A stretch of DNA of 64,000 bases from Pontederia crassipes (Eukaryota; Streptophyta; Magnoliopsida; Commelinales; Pontederiaceae), in the NCBI GenBank assembly GCA_030549335.1, contig CM060183.1:35896768-35960767 (forward strand), in the 5' to 3' direction. Numbering within the stretch: the stretch's first letter is position 1; the number at the start of each line of letters is the position of its first letter. A model generated the notes under the pieces. That model searched no databases. It was not told the origin of the DNA and saw nothing but the letters and a program-made list of their open reading frames with translations. A program made the position numbers and the translations under genes. Shown here piece by piece: positions 24,393-36,960 of the stretch.

Positions 24393-26910
24393 CACGATAT
24401 CACGTTGAACAGTGCACAGTTATTGTTTGTCTGGTGGCATTGGCAGCCGCTCGTCAACAGTTCTTGACCTCTGTACCTTCGGGTCAAAGATATGGAGCTC
24501 AGTAGTACCCCTCCTGGCAATTCTGATGTGCTAACCAGTTTGTATAATGCCTGCCCGTTGCTTTGCGTTCCTTCCTGTAGAATCATCCTTTGCCATGGAA
24601 CAGGAGGATTGGAGGCCAAGATTTTGGATGTGTTCACTCATCAACATCGAATTAATCCAAGTCTGACAATTAATGGACATCAATCACGTACTTGTGCTTC
24701 CCTGAATGATAAATATGTTTATTACTTGATGGTTAATCTCCACAGTGAACCTTGATTTAATACATAAATCAATTTTATTTGAAATTAGGGTTATTTCATA
24801 AATCATCCTTAAATATCACGATTTTTTACGCTTAATTTCAAAACTACAAACTTTTTTTATTCCTAAATTATCATAATTTTTCAATTTAAATTTTTAATAT
24901 TTGTAATTCATGTACATGGCGTCGTATGATCCATGTAGCCGACTCCACCTAGTGGGATAAGGTTTTGTTGTCGTTGTTGTTGTTGTAATTCAGGTGTGAA
25001 AAAAAATATTTGTAATTAAGAAAAAAAAGAGAAAATCTTGACACCTACGTTATCATTTTCCTATGAGAGAAGTCAACGAGTCCAGAATCAGATCCCATGC
25101 CTACCAAGTTAATTCTCGATCCGCTAATAAAAACGTTGACTGCTGATTTAAATTTGCTATATTTAATTTATTTATAAATATCAATTTAGTGTCAAGGGAT
25201 GAAAGTAAAATTTGGAGTTTGATTTCTGTGTTATTGTTTCATAAATTAATCGATTCAAAATTGCAATACAAAAATATATATCAATTTCGTATTATGCTGG
25301 ATTGTGACTTTTAATTTAATCAAGTTACTAAAACATACAACACAAAATAATGCGCATAATAATATGTATTTATTATTATTATTAAAAGTAAGATTTTTAA
25401 TATATATATATATATATTATTTTTCAGTAATATAAGAATGAATTATGTAAGGTTCATTTGATATTATCTTAAAAATATTATGTTCTGTGTGACATTTATT
25501 TCAAAATGTTAATCAATTGTAAAATTTAACCCAAATGATTTTTTATATCAGTATTTTTTTATAATATTAATATAACTTTAATTATTTCATATTTTAACCA
25601 TACACTTAATAAAGCTTTTTTTAAAAAAATATTTATAGTTTTAAATCGACAATAAATAAGAATTTATTAGATTAATTTCATTTAGCTAATTCAAGTAGGC
25701 CAGACATGATGAACCCTAAACCGACCTTGATGGGTGAGGTAGGGTTGGTAGAGTCGTACCCAATCCGATCAAACCATTGTCCATGGGTTCAAAAATTTCA
25801 ACATGAGTGGATCCCATCTGACATGATGTTCAATGATTTCTATTTTCATTTAAAATTAAGTTATTTTTATTTGTTTAGAGATTTTGTATAATTTATATTA
25901 TAAAATATACGAAAAAAATAATTTTAAATATAAAAAAAATAATTTATACATTTGAAAACCTATTTTTATGATTTAGATAAATGATCAAATATGTTCTTAT
26001 ATTAAAAATTATAAAATAAAAGAAATAAGAAAAAAAGGAAAAAATCGAATTTCAACTTTAAAAAATCATTCAAATCCGTCCCATGTAAATCAAACTAAAA
26101 TCAAATGAAAATTGATCGAATGGAGTTGGGGTCGATTCCAATCTTAACTATGAAATACTCTATTGCGATGGTGAATAAAAATATCCGATGTTCTTTTTTT
26201 TAGTCATCTTTAAATATTTAAAAAACGGTGCCGACGAATCAATCCGCGATATGTTAAATAGTGCATTGTTCACAAGTTAGAAATCAGCCCATCATAAAAT
26301 CCAACTAATCCGATTAAATCACTTCGGATCGTATATCCGACAATAATAAACCAGACTCCCAATAAAAATTTTTTACGTTCACAAAACTCAAGCTAAAGAC
26401 TTTACTTAAAAGAGGAAAATCACTTATCACTCCCAATCCTGATAAAAAATATGTAATGTTCTTAAACATAGAATCTCATCTGGTTGCTATTCTTTACTCA
26501 CGTCGGTCGGACTTCTGACTCCGAGACATAACGATGCTTGGGTAGAAAGCAAGAGCAGCGCCATTGCCTGCTATAAACAATGACACATTGACAAGTGGAT
26601 TATGGCTATGGAGATTAACTATATGGACATAACATTTTTTTATATATGTATGGTTTCGGTGGCTAGATTCATTTGACAACTTCAATACAATAACAAAATT
26701 TGAGGTACACATCTGATAAATAATAAATATTGCATCAACGGTAATTTTACTAATTCCACCAAACTGTCGTACCCAACAAGGCTACTCTTTCGTGCCCATT
26801 GCCTCGAGTCAATTGAATATGCCATGGCATAATCATTCTCAAAGGTTGTCCGGAAATCAACGAAACTCGGAGACCATCTCTTGTTTTACATTCCTGGAAA
26901 CCGTTATTTG
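23822..26910. other. AT-rich intergenic region after the Dof gene
   Basis: Holds the Dof 3'UTR, a (CT)n tract at about 24353-24389 and a LINE tail at 24914-24982. From about 24760 it becomes strongly AT-rich, with short AT dinucleotide runs near 25398-25417. No gene is recognised, and frames are short. Confidence 0.6.
24914..24982 (+). mobile_element. Short LINE tail insertion
   Basis: About 69 bp, starting ACATGGCGTCGTATGATCC and ending in (GTT)n. It is the 3' end of the same LINE family as 14428-15722. Flanked by a 13-bp target-site duplication with one mismatch (24901-24913 and 24983-24995). Confidence 0.85.
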
Positions 26911-29900
26911 TTAACTTCTGGATCCCTCCCCTGACTTCTCTGCCAAATAATGCTCCAGCATATCTTCCTCATCATCTGCAAGTTCAAAAATATAACACCT
27001 CTCAAGTATTTATTTAACAACAAGCATTCATTATTTGGATTGTGTAAGATAAGAATACTTGCGAAGCAATTTGAAACCAGAATATTGGTAACGAGCCCGG
27101 ACAAATAGGGGTGAGCAAACCTGGGTTTAGGACCAGGAACTATGCTGTCCCGACCTTGAGCTGATTTTCTCCAGGTAAAAAGAATTACAACTTGTTCCAG
27201 TCTGGGTTAGAACTGGGCGAGGGCATCCCAGTTCCATTACAAGACGTCCCAATCGTTCCAGTTTTTTTTTATTTATTTATATGGAAATGTAATAATATAG
27301 ATAAAGAACACATATGTAACACCAATAAAATTATTAAATGTAATAAAATATTGTTATTCTCATCACATCATTAGGTATTTTTACGACAGACTAATAGAGA
27401 AATTTTTTTGAACGAGACTAATAGAGATCATTAAAGTATAAAATATTACAAAACTATATAGTCTACGTAATACGATTTATTATATTATATATAAATAAAC
27501 AAATCCCCAGGATCAGGATAAAATCTAGATGTTTGGAGCCTAGACCTAGTCCCAACCCTGATATTTACTGGTTTTTATTAATAAGACGATTGGTCCCTGT
27601 CGGGATTTGGTCTGGAGTCTCTTGACCAGGACAGAAACCTGGAGTTCCAAGTCCTGGAAATCTTCATCTCCTCACATACAAGTTAATAAGCTAACCAGCA
27701 GTTGTCAATGACAATATTTGTTATCAAGTACTGATGGAAGAAGTTAAAAGGAGTACCCTCAAAATCATCATCAAAATCAATATCCTCTTCTTCTTCCTCT
27801 TCGGACCCTTCACTAACTGCAGCAGCACCTTTCTGCTGGAAGAAGTCAAAGAAAATATTGAGACCCTGACTGAGAAGATTACTCAGTTGGCCAAGGTTCA
27901 ACATTATTTAACCAAGGTACTTACGGAGTGTCTTCCACTCTCAAACCATTGTCTTCCTGAAAGCTTCTTCTCTTTTGGGGCCATAAGAACAGACTCTGGC
28001 ATCAGCCTGTATCCACGCAAATGTTGGAGATCTCCCTTGGAAAATTTTCAATTTCAATGACATAAAAGGAATGCTTCTCTAGTAAAAATAATCAGTAAAC
28101 CATCATTATAAATAAAATTTTATAGGTTGTTTAGATGTCACTCTCTTAAGTATATATGTAAACACTCGTAACATGATTTATGCACATCCAGCATGACCAG
28201 TACCAGGATAGATCAAGCATAACCATTAAATTTGAAATACTCTTGAAGTACAGGATGCCATACAATCATAACTCACTTGATATCCAACTTGGAGAGATGA
28301 ACTTAGTAATATGATTTTCATGCCGAATCAACTAAGCATAAGAGTTTCCTCACTAGGTTCTTAGGCTATTGACTCCAAGTCAACTGCTATTTCTATTGGA
28401 AGATTAGCAAGAACATATATACGTTAACATTATGAATTAATGATCCATATATACATTTTGACATTTTGCAAACCATCCAAACAATCATTGCTTGGGCCTG
28501 GACAAAAGTTGCAGCGGACCGAGGATTGGTGCTGCGTCTGCGGCAATAGCTCTTTGCTATGACACCAATGCTTATTTCTTTCAAATGTGCAGCAGACAGT
28601 AGCAATTCCTCAATTTCAACACAGTTAATCTCATTTTTCAACCATGAATTTCTTTACTGAAACTAAGAGATTCTGAAATAAGCTTACTTGGCTCGCTCTA
28701 ATGCCAGTTCAGCTTCAAACCTCTCTCTCCAAGCAAGGAAAGACTGCACGGTAACTGGTTCTCCATGGGGGATAATTACCTGCATATTTAAGAATTATGC
28801 AATGATCAACTTCCTATACGAAAAGGAGCATACATATTTGACCAAAAAGCAAATAGTGAAATGTGTTCTCCAACACCATCGTTCCATTTTTCAGTAACAT
28901 GGATACCAGAAGAAAAGTTAAGAATGCGCGAGAAAGAAATTCTCAAACAATTTAGAATCATGCATGCATGGATATCAAATGTCCAATAGCCGATATTTTC
29001 TAATACTGAAATGTACTAGTTTATATATGAGAATTATCACTTCCATGTCTTGAATTATCATGTACGTAATCAAATATGAACATTATATGACAATTATTTA
29101 TACCACAAGAAAAAAATGAAGTTTATGTTAAAAGAAAAACAGCATTAAGAAGGACGAATAAACAACCAAATGTAGATAGGAAGCAGAACCTATTAGAAGA
29201 ACTCAAGTTGTCAAAGAGATCCGTATCCAGAAATTTCAAAATCATAAAATGTTTATCTAAGAATTAATGCAAAAGAAAATATGGGCTTAGGTGGAACACT
29301 TGATCCGAATTACTTTGAAATGATTACTCAAAAGATGTATATGCATGCAGCTCATTAGAAGTCAGATATATTCCTTCAATGAGGATCTAACTATCCACAG
29401 AAATTGATGCAAACACTACTAGTTGACTGGTTACTTTCAACTTTCTGATTGCCATATTATGATGAACTTTGCTCCAAAGATAGTTTTGGGCTAAGGTTGG
29501 AAGTTTTATCGGTTTGATAGTGGATGGAGGTTTAACTAATGAGTGCACATTTGATTAATGATTAGCCGTCAGTTTTTAGCAGTTACCTTCAGAGATTGAA
29601 TAGCAGAACCAACAAAAATTGTTTGGAAACCATTGTGGTTAAATAAAATGACATAAATGGACCTAAGGTATTAGGTTACAATTTTTTTATTATATATCCT
29701 TGGAATTATTAATTATAATATAATAAGTACTTAATTTCTAGTTAGATAATTTGTTGTCGAAAAACTATGTCAAGTATTTAATTTTATTATACTAATATAT
29801 ATATTTTTGTACTTAAATATGAATATTTTTTATAAAAATTAAGAATATCAGAAGTCATAGCCGACCCCACCTAGTGGGATAAGGCTTTGTTGTTGTTGTT

Positions 29901-32900
29901 GTAAGAATATCAGAAGTCACTCTCTTTTCATGATGAAGGAAACGTCTGCCATTTAGATAACTTCATCATAGTAGATTATATAATTTGATGAATGATGAAA
30001 TCAAAAACAAAATATGGAAGTGAAGACAACAAGATAAACATCAAAATAGAAGATTAGGGGCAATATCTGAATAGATAGTGAAACACTACCTAAAGAGTCG
30101 GCATAAGTTAGTGGACTAAGCACATCAAAATTCGCATCCTATACCCTAATCTCTTCTTTGTAAATGCATTTACCAAACAGCAAACTTAGTGTTTTGACTT
30201 TGTCACTAAACTCAACCTAAAAGGCTTACTTTTGGAAGTGCCAAACAGGCCTTGAACTCAAAGAATGCCATAATTAATCCTTGTCAAATACAGTGTTTCT
30301 TGTGCTGCCTTTCTAGACAATGTACAAGCTATGTGATCATTCTACAAAAATTTAAAAATACTTGTTAAGCAGACAATAAGCTCAATAAGTGAGCATCTAA
30401 CCTCATCTTTAACAGCATCAGTTTCTTCGGGTTCTTCATCTGCAACATCATTCCCAAAATGTTCACTCAACCATTCTTTAGCTGATGTGACAAGAGTATA
30501 AACCATTGCCATGCCAAGATTCTCAGATGCCTGTAAATCCATTTGAATTTACAATTTCACAGAAGAAAGAAATGAAAAAAAACGAAATGAAAAGAATTTA
30601 GATATTTAGGTTAAACCTGTGCTGTGAAGACAAATTCCATTGACAAAGTTTAACTCAATGCGAGTGAAAGAGATTACTTTTCAAGTTTGCTAAGAAAACT
30701 CCTTTAGTAGGCAGTAACGAATCCTCATATGGTGGCATATACATCTATCTCCTACTTACTTTTTCTAAAGAGCATCAAAGATGGTTTTCATAAAAGACAT
30801 ACAATAATCGTAGCAATGTCTTCTCCTGGAAGTCGTATGGATCATAACTCAAAGCACAAAGATCCTCGATGCAATTTTTAAACAGGATGTCAACTGCACT
30901 TTTGTGCTTTATTAGATTTAGGAAAGGATGGAGTTTGCACAAACATTCAAGGACAAGACTATCATGCAACACAAGTCAAACTAAGAAATTGAAAAAAAAC
31001 TTGTCATTTCTCTCAGTAGAGAGTTACCTCGTTCTCAAGCTTTTCTTTTAAACTTGACAAATCTTCTGATTTAATTCCTCTTATGCTGTAATACAAAATG
31101 AAAGTTAACATTAAAGACAAAACATGAAAGATGAACCAAAACGAATGCCAATGACAAACATCACGATCAGTTAACTAGAATTTATTGGAATTTTGACAGG
31201 CAAACCTTTTAACATTCAGTAGTGGGGGTTCATCTGGATACTTTTCTGTGTGAGAAAATATCAAAGCCAATTGAACTGCAAAATAATTTCATATAGAAAA
31301 TCATGTATTTTCTTTCATAGAATATGAAGTACATTAATGAGGTAAAATTGCTCAAGAAATCTGTCATTTTCTTAGATGGAAAGAGTGAGATGGAAAGGGA
31401 TATTCCAAGGTTGAAAAACAAGAGTTTGTATCTGATAGGTACTACAAAATGAAGCACAAAAATCAGCTAAGGAACATAATTTGGAATCCAAACCTGGAGT
31501 GTAGGCTGATTCATCCAAATCATCATCCTATTTAAGAAACACAAATGAAACGATATTACTAAATTATAGTTTATGATACACAACAATATGCTAGTAAATA
31601 TGTGATATATGAGCTGGTTTAACTGATATTGCATGTACTTTGATCGTGATGACTGACGACATCTAAAAATCTGCTTTTTTGTGCTTTTACTCAAAAAATG
31701 AATCCCTTTGCCCCTTTCCACAAAAAAATGCCACTTTTTTATCATCCTATTTTATATTTGGGATGTCATATAAGTTTGCTACTGATTAAATGCCAACATT
31801 GTGCTAGTTATAACTTTTGTTCAAATGAAAAGACACTTATTCAGCTATATAATTCCACTTGCCTTTCTAAAAAAAAGAAAACGCCAAATAAGTTTAACAC
31901 ATATGACGATGATAGCAAGAAAACGTACAAAATGTGTAAAGATATCTTTCTTGCTCTGGTGATCTCCTCATCATAGAATACTTAAATGGTTGATGATTGA
32001 ACTTCATATATAAAAGTGTTATTGCCTAAAACTGGGATTTCCTTCATATCTAACCTCACCCAAAAAGACTAATTTGAGAAGAGAAGCTTTTTGCAGCTCT
32101 CTTTTTACTGTAAGCATTTTTTAGGAGACTTTTTACTGTAACCATAACTTGTATGTTTGCTATTTTTCAGCAGAACCTCGCCCCAAAACAGACAAATGAT
32201 AACTCATCATTTGCTGAGACATAGTATACATACCACAGGCGTATATTGACATTGAAAAACTTATTTATTCATGGAGGCAGAAATTGTGATTACATGTCAC
32301 GAGCTAATCAACTAAAAAAAACTCAAAAAATAGTAAAAGGCGAGTATAACTAATCAAACAACCTTCTGCTAATAAGGCTTCTGCAAAATGGTACTGTCAT
32401 CAAACTAATATGACCAATAAAGTATTTCATTGTAGCAATGCTAACACGTGTACTAGTAAAAATGGCAATGTTGAACACTGACCAAGAAAATCTAATTATC
32501 ACAGTAGGTAACTGGCACTTGAGAGAGGCATTACAAATTAGACAGCTTTCTTATCAAAATGATTGAAGGAGTCCTGAGATTCAACAATTCTCGTAATTAA
32601 AAAAGGCAGCTATTTACAATATTCGAATCAATAAGAAGGGCGCAAAAAAAAAAAAAACAAGCAGGCATCGTCGAGTGGAATAAGTCTCCACACACAAACA
32701 CACAATTATATAAAAAAAACTACTCTGAGATATATAATGTGAAACCCGTACATGCGGCGATAGAATAACACGAAAACACCGATTTGTTGTGCTCAGGCCA
32801 CTCTCGTCCGCATCAATCTCTGCCCATCAGAGAACCACGCACTGCTTAGCTCAGTCAAGAATAAGGAGACTAAAGATCAAGAATAAGGAGCAAAGAAGTA

Positions 32901-33059
32901 CCGGAGAAATCGTCCATGAGGATGGCCTGCAAGGCCTCGATCTCCATCTCCTGCTCCTGTGCGTGGTCTGGGGGTCCACGAGGGAGAGCAGAATTAGAGA
33001 TATTGCTGCGCGTAATAGCTCGAGAAATAGTAGCAATAGTAACAATCAGTACCTGTCAT
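26911..33059 (-). CDS. RWD-domain protein, Gir2/RWDD1-like (DRG-binding type)
   Basis: Related to Gir2/RWDD1, small acidic proteins that partner DRG GTPases and touch the translation machinery; that role here is by family. Minus-strand exons, 5' to 3': 33053-33059, 32902-32967, 32752-32819, 31494-31527, 31206-31275, 31028-31085, 30402-30530, 28688-28779, 27925-28006, 27757-27832 and 26911-26975. All phases agree, giving 248 residues. The first coding exon is only 7 bases (ATGACAG). The RWD domain is about residues 1-115, with QEQEMEIEALQAILMDD, CFRVILSP, HTEKYPDEPPLLNVKSIRGI and ENLGMAMVYTLV. The tail has PHGEPVTVQSFLAWRERFEAEL, GRQWFESGR and an acidic run ending near DDEEDMLEHYLAEKS. The intron at 28780-30401 contains a LINE tail. 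Upstream lies the left arm of the large inverted repeat. Confidence 0.93.
29858..29902 (+). mobile_element. 45-bp LINE tail in an intron of the RWD gene
   Basis: Begins TAGCCGACCCCACCTAGTGG and ends in (GTT)n. Perfect 17-bp target-site duplication AAGAATATCAGAAGTCA at 29841-29857 and 29903-29919. Antisense to the host gene. Confidence 0.92.
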
Positions 33060-33499
33060 GGTCCCTAAAACAGGGTGGAGGGAATCGTTCCCTTCGATCG
33101 AAGCTTCGCCGGAGGAAAAGGGAGGACTTCGCTGCAAAAAAAGCAACCATGGAACGACGTTTTTTGGAGCGTAGAGAAGATGACGAGACGAGAGGGTTCT
33201 GCTTCGGCCTTCAAGCCCACTAAATGATTGTGGGCTGGGCTTCCACTTAGCATCCAATTATGGACAATATCTAGAATTATGACATATTATAATTCATATG
33301 AAATTTTTAATTCATTTTTAAATATATATTAAAAATGCTCCAAATATGGAAATAATATATTTAAATTATTTAGTTCTCTATTGACTTCTATATATTTTGA
33401 ACTTAAACACCAATATATCTCTTTTGAATAAGAAAAGTGTGAATTTTTTTTAGATCTGATCAATTGTTTTAATTATATTTTTTCCCTGTACACAGAAAC
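33060..33499 (-). promoter_or_regulatory. Proximal upstream region of the RWD gene
   Basis: The sequence between the RWD ATG and the inverted repeat. Near 33218-33240 are the elements AGCCCAC and GTGGGCTGGGC, resembling the TGGGC site II (TCP-type) motifs common in plant translation-related genes. Further left it is AT-rich. The transcription start is unknown. Confidence 0.4.
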
Positions 33500-36400
33500 A
33501 AAGTTTGGAACTTTGGGGAGAACAAAAAAAACTCGTGTAATGGGTAAACAATATTATGAACATTCTCTTCTGCAAACAACAAAGATCTATGATTCACTTG
33601 ACGACCAAATGAGGAACTAAAACTCTTTACAACATGAAATGTAACAGTGAAAGACAACATATCACGATGCAACACAAATTCGAGCCTGGACTATTCAACA
33701 AATAAGAAGAATCTGATAAATGAATAAAAATTGAAAGATATGAACTATCTTTAGCGATCAAATACGAATGGGATCAACACAACAATAACGGAGACAGATC
33801 GGCATGAAGTGCGTCCTTACCTCACCGGCGATGTGACGGCAAACGGGGTCCAAATCACGTCTGCGTTCACTGGGAGCCGTGGAGCCAAAGGACAGTCCGG
33901 GCAAACCCTAGAACATTAGTTAAGAGTTAAGACCCAGAAAAGTTGCACCGGCCCTTAGACGGTACAACCTAAGACGGCTCTGCTCTGCCTCACCGTTACT
34001 GACTATGGCCCATTAGTTAAGGCCCAGAAAAGTTGTACCGGCCCTTTTATCATCGCTCACAAATTTCTTATTTGTAGTTTTGTACAAAAGTGTTTCGCAA
34101 CACATAAAATTGCCTTGGCAATTAATTTACTTCTGACTTTTGAAGGATGTGTCCCAACTCATATTTCGAGGATGAGGTAAATTTAACGATGTCCCAATGG
34201 AAATATTAAATATAAAGAAAATTACACGTTAAATCAACATGCCATTATCTTTTTGGCCATATCAAGAAGTTTAATTTTGTATACCAATTTATAAGGAGTA
34301 GCTTCTAATTGATAATTCAAATCATCACTTAAATAAATTATCGCTATTTAAATTATCGATAATATCATAATATAGTAAAAAAAGAACAAATTATCAAAAT
34401 ATTCTTAAAAATGATTTCAAATTTTAATCACATATTATTATAAAGAAAGAAAGACAAAAGACAAAAAAAAATGAATGTGTTTAAAAAAGATGAGGTAAAA
34501 TTAAGAATTATTTGTAAGAAATTTCAAATAATAAAGAAGATGACATTTACATGATATTTATTTGTTAATAAAATATTTAAAATAAAAAAAATCAATTGAA
34601 TAAATATTTTCGTTAAAATGCATTCTAATAATTTAGAAAAGACATCTCTCCTATCTATTATGAATCCTACGAATTTCAAATAAAATAACTATAAATTTTT
34701 TTTTTAATTACTTCGTACCAAACGCCCCAAGGGGAAAGTGAGGGCAAATCTTAATATTTGGCAAAAGTTTTTAGTACAGATGAAAGCATTGAGTCGATCA
34801 ACGGCTTTTTCATCCTCAATTTCTCGGACGAGTCATGTCGCCTATGTGTCACCCCTGTACACGTGGATGCTTGCAATACATAATAATGAAAAATAGTACA
34901 AAAAGGCAACATCTCTATTTTGTCACGTTCATCTCTGAAACATGGGATTTTGTTGGGAAAAAAGAAATGAAAACTCGATCAACAATTCTTCAAGAAGGGA
35001 ATGAGGACATCGGTTAACGATTAACTCCCTTTTTTTTTCTAGATGACAAAATTTCCATAATTGCATCTTGATCTCAAACTTTCTTTCTGCTAATTAGTGT
35101 TGCCTAATTGTTCTTCAGTCCATTTATCCTTGCTTTATCCGTCGCTTTCTAATGGAGACTTTTTTTAGTGCTTCCGGGGTTCATTTTCTTCTGTTCGCAT
35201 GGGTTTTCGTCTCCTTTTTTGTTGGTCAAAACCGACGCTTTGGTGTCTGCGTTCGTAGATCTCATTCCTCTGCGCTTACCCTTACCCTCCGATGGCCTCT
35301 TGTTTGTAGTTGCGAGGGAGTGATGGAGATTTGGTTTCAGGTGGGAAGGTCGTGGCGCCTAAGTCGGCGGCCTATGGTTTTTGTTCTCTGCAGTTGCAAG
35401 TGAGTGTTGGAGATTTGTCATCAAATGCGAAGGTTGGAGGTGCCTGTGATTTTCGTTCACTGTTGATGTTTTTTTCCTTTGGATTTGCGGTTTTGCGGCC
35501 ACAAAAAGTGAGCAAGATTGGAGCTTGAGTGCTGCCATTATGGGATCACCTGGTGGTCTTGTTTGGGTCCATCGCCATAATCAAGGTAGTCAAAAATGTG
35601 TTTTGAGTCGTAGAATCGTACGATTCTATGACTCCACCTTGGTGAAACGTGCTCATTTCTAGCTGGAATCGCATCTCGCCGACACACACTAGAATCGTGC
35701 GTCAAAACGTAAAAACGGTGGAATCGCGTCTTCGCTTTTTTTCTCCCACCCACTCATTCGCCCACGTGAGACGCCACGTGATTGCCCTGCCCCCTTTTTC
35801 TCCCAAAACGCAGATGCCCCTAATCATCCGCTGCTATAACTCTTGCCACCGTGGCGCTGCTGCTCCACCATGACGCTACTGCTCCAACTCTCACCGATCG
35901 TTTGCCAGGGTTCACTTCTGTAGCTACTTTCTTGCACTTTTCGCCACCATTGTTGATAGCCTGGTACACTCTCCCACCCTCCCTCTCTCTGTATGTGGCA
36001 TTGTGGCTGCTCACTGTGCCATGTCTTTTCTTTCTATGTACAACCTCATTGTTCGCTGTCTAAGAATGCCCCTGCTCGTGCTGTTCATCCATGCAGCCAC
36101 CGCCCACATCCTTCACTCGCTGACCTCCTACAGTCGTCTGCATTTGCCGGTACACCCTCCCTCCCTTTTTCTCTTCATGTTTATGACTATGCCCGTCCTT
36201 CCTCTTTCTCAATTTGTTCACAAAGAGAGGAAGGAACCTTAGTCCCTCCCGCTTTCTTTGTATGTGCGAACACCTGAACGCCTGAAACCTCCTTTGGTTT
36301 TTCCCTCTTTCTCTATTTGCTTGCGAACAGAGGACCTCCCTCGGTCTCTCTCTCTTTCTTTGTATGTGTGAATTGTCGAACCTCCCTCAGTTTCTTTATT

Positions 36401-36560
36401 TGTTTGCGAATAGAGCAAGAGAGGAAGTGAGGAACCTCACTCCGTCCTTCCACTTTCTTTGTATGTGTGAACAGCTGAACCTCCCTTGGTCCCTCCCTCG
36501 TGTTTGCAATTAGATGAACCGAGGGGTGACTGGCGAGGGGTTTAGAATGTAAGATTAAGT
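33500..36560 (+). repeat. Left arm of a large inverted repeat
   Basis: Pairs in reverse complement with 36594-38808. From the outside inwards, the first 550 bases or so mirror the RPL28 5'UTR intron, 5'UTR exon and promoter at an estimated 95% or better by eye. The middle (about 34060-34945) is AT-rich and less similar. About 34945-35700 has no partner in the right arm. Then 35700-36560 matches 36594-37410 up to the centre. This arm is about 3.06 kb. Confidence 0.9.
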
Positions 36561-36960
36561 TATTCTGTTTGTAGTTGCCTCCATCAGATTGTCACTTAAT
36601 CTTACATTCTGAACCCCTCGCCGGTCACCCCTCGGTTCATCTAATTGCAAACACGAGGGAAGGACCAAGGGAGGTTCAGCTATTCGCACATATAAAGAAA
36701 GTGGAAGGACGGAAGGAGGTTCCTCACTTCCTCTCTTGCTCTATTCGCAAACAAATAGAGAAACTGAGGGAGGTTCGGCAATTCGCACATACAAAAAAAT
36801 ATGGAGGGACTGAGGGAGGTCCTCTGTTCGCAAGCAAATAGAGAAAGAGGGAGAAACCGAAGGAGGTTCAGGCGTTCAAGTGTTCGCACGTACAAAGAAA
36901 GAGGGAGGTTCATTCCTTTATTTGTAAACAAATCGAGAAAGAGGAAGGACGGGCACAGTC
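36240..36960. repeat. Degenerate repeat units at the palindrome centre
   Basis: On both sides of the centre, a motif GAACCTCCCT with CTTTCTTTGTATGTGTGAA (left orientation), or its reverse complement (right), recurs about every 60-130 bp with variable spacing. It makes an internal minisatellite-like zone in each arm. Confidence 0.65.

Noticed and set aside
31528..32901. Apparent absence of the RWD exon encoding the CFRVILSP strand
   Set aside because: A closer look found it at 32752-32819 on the minus strand, in phase with both neighbours, so the gene is intact.
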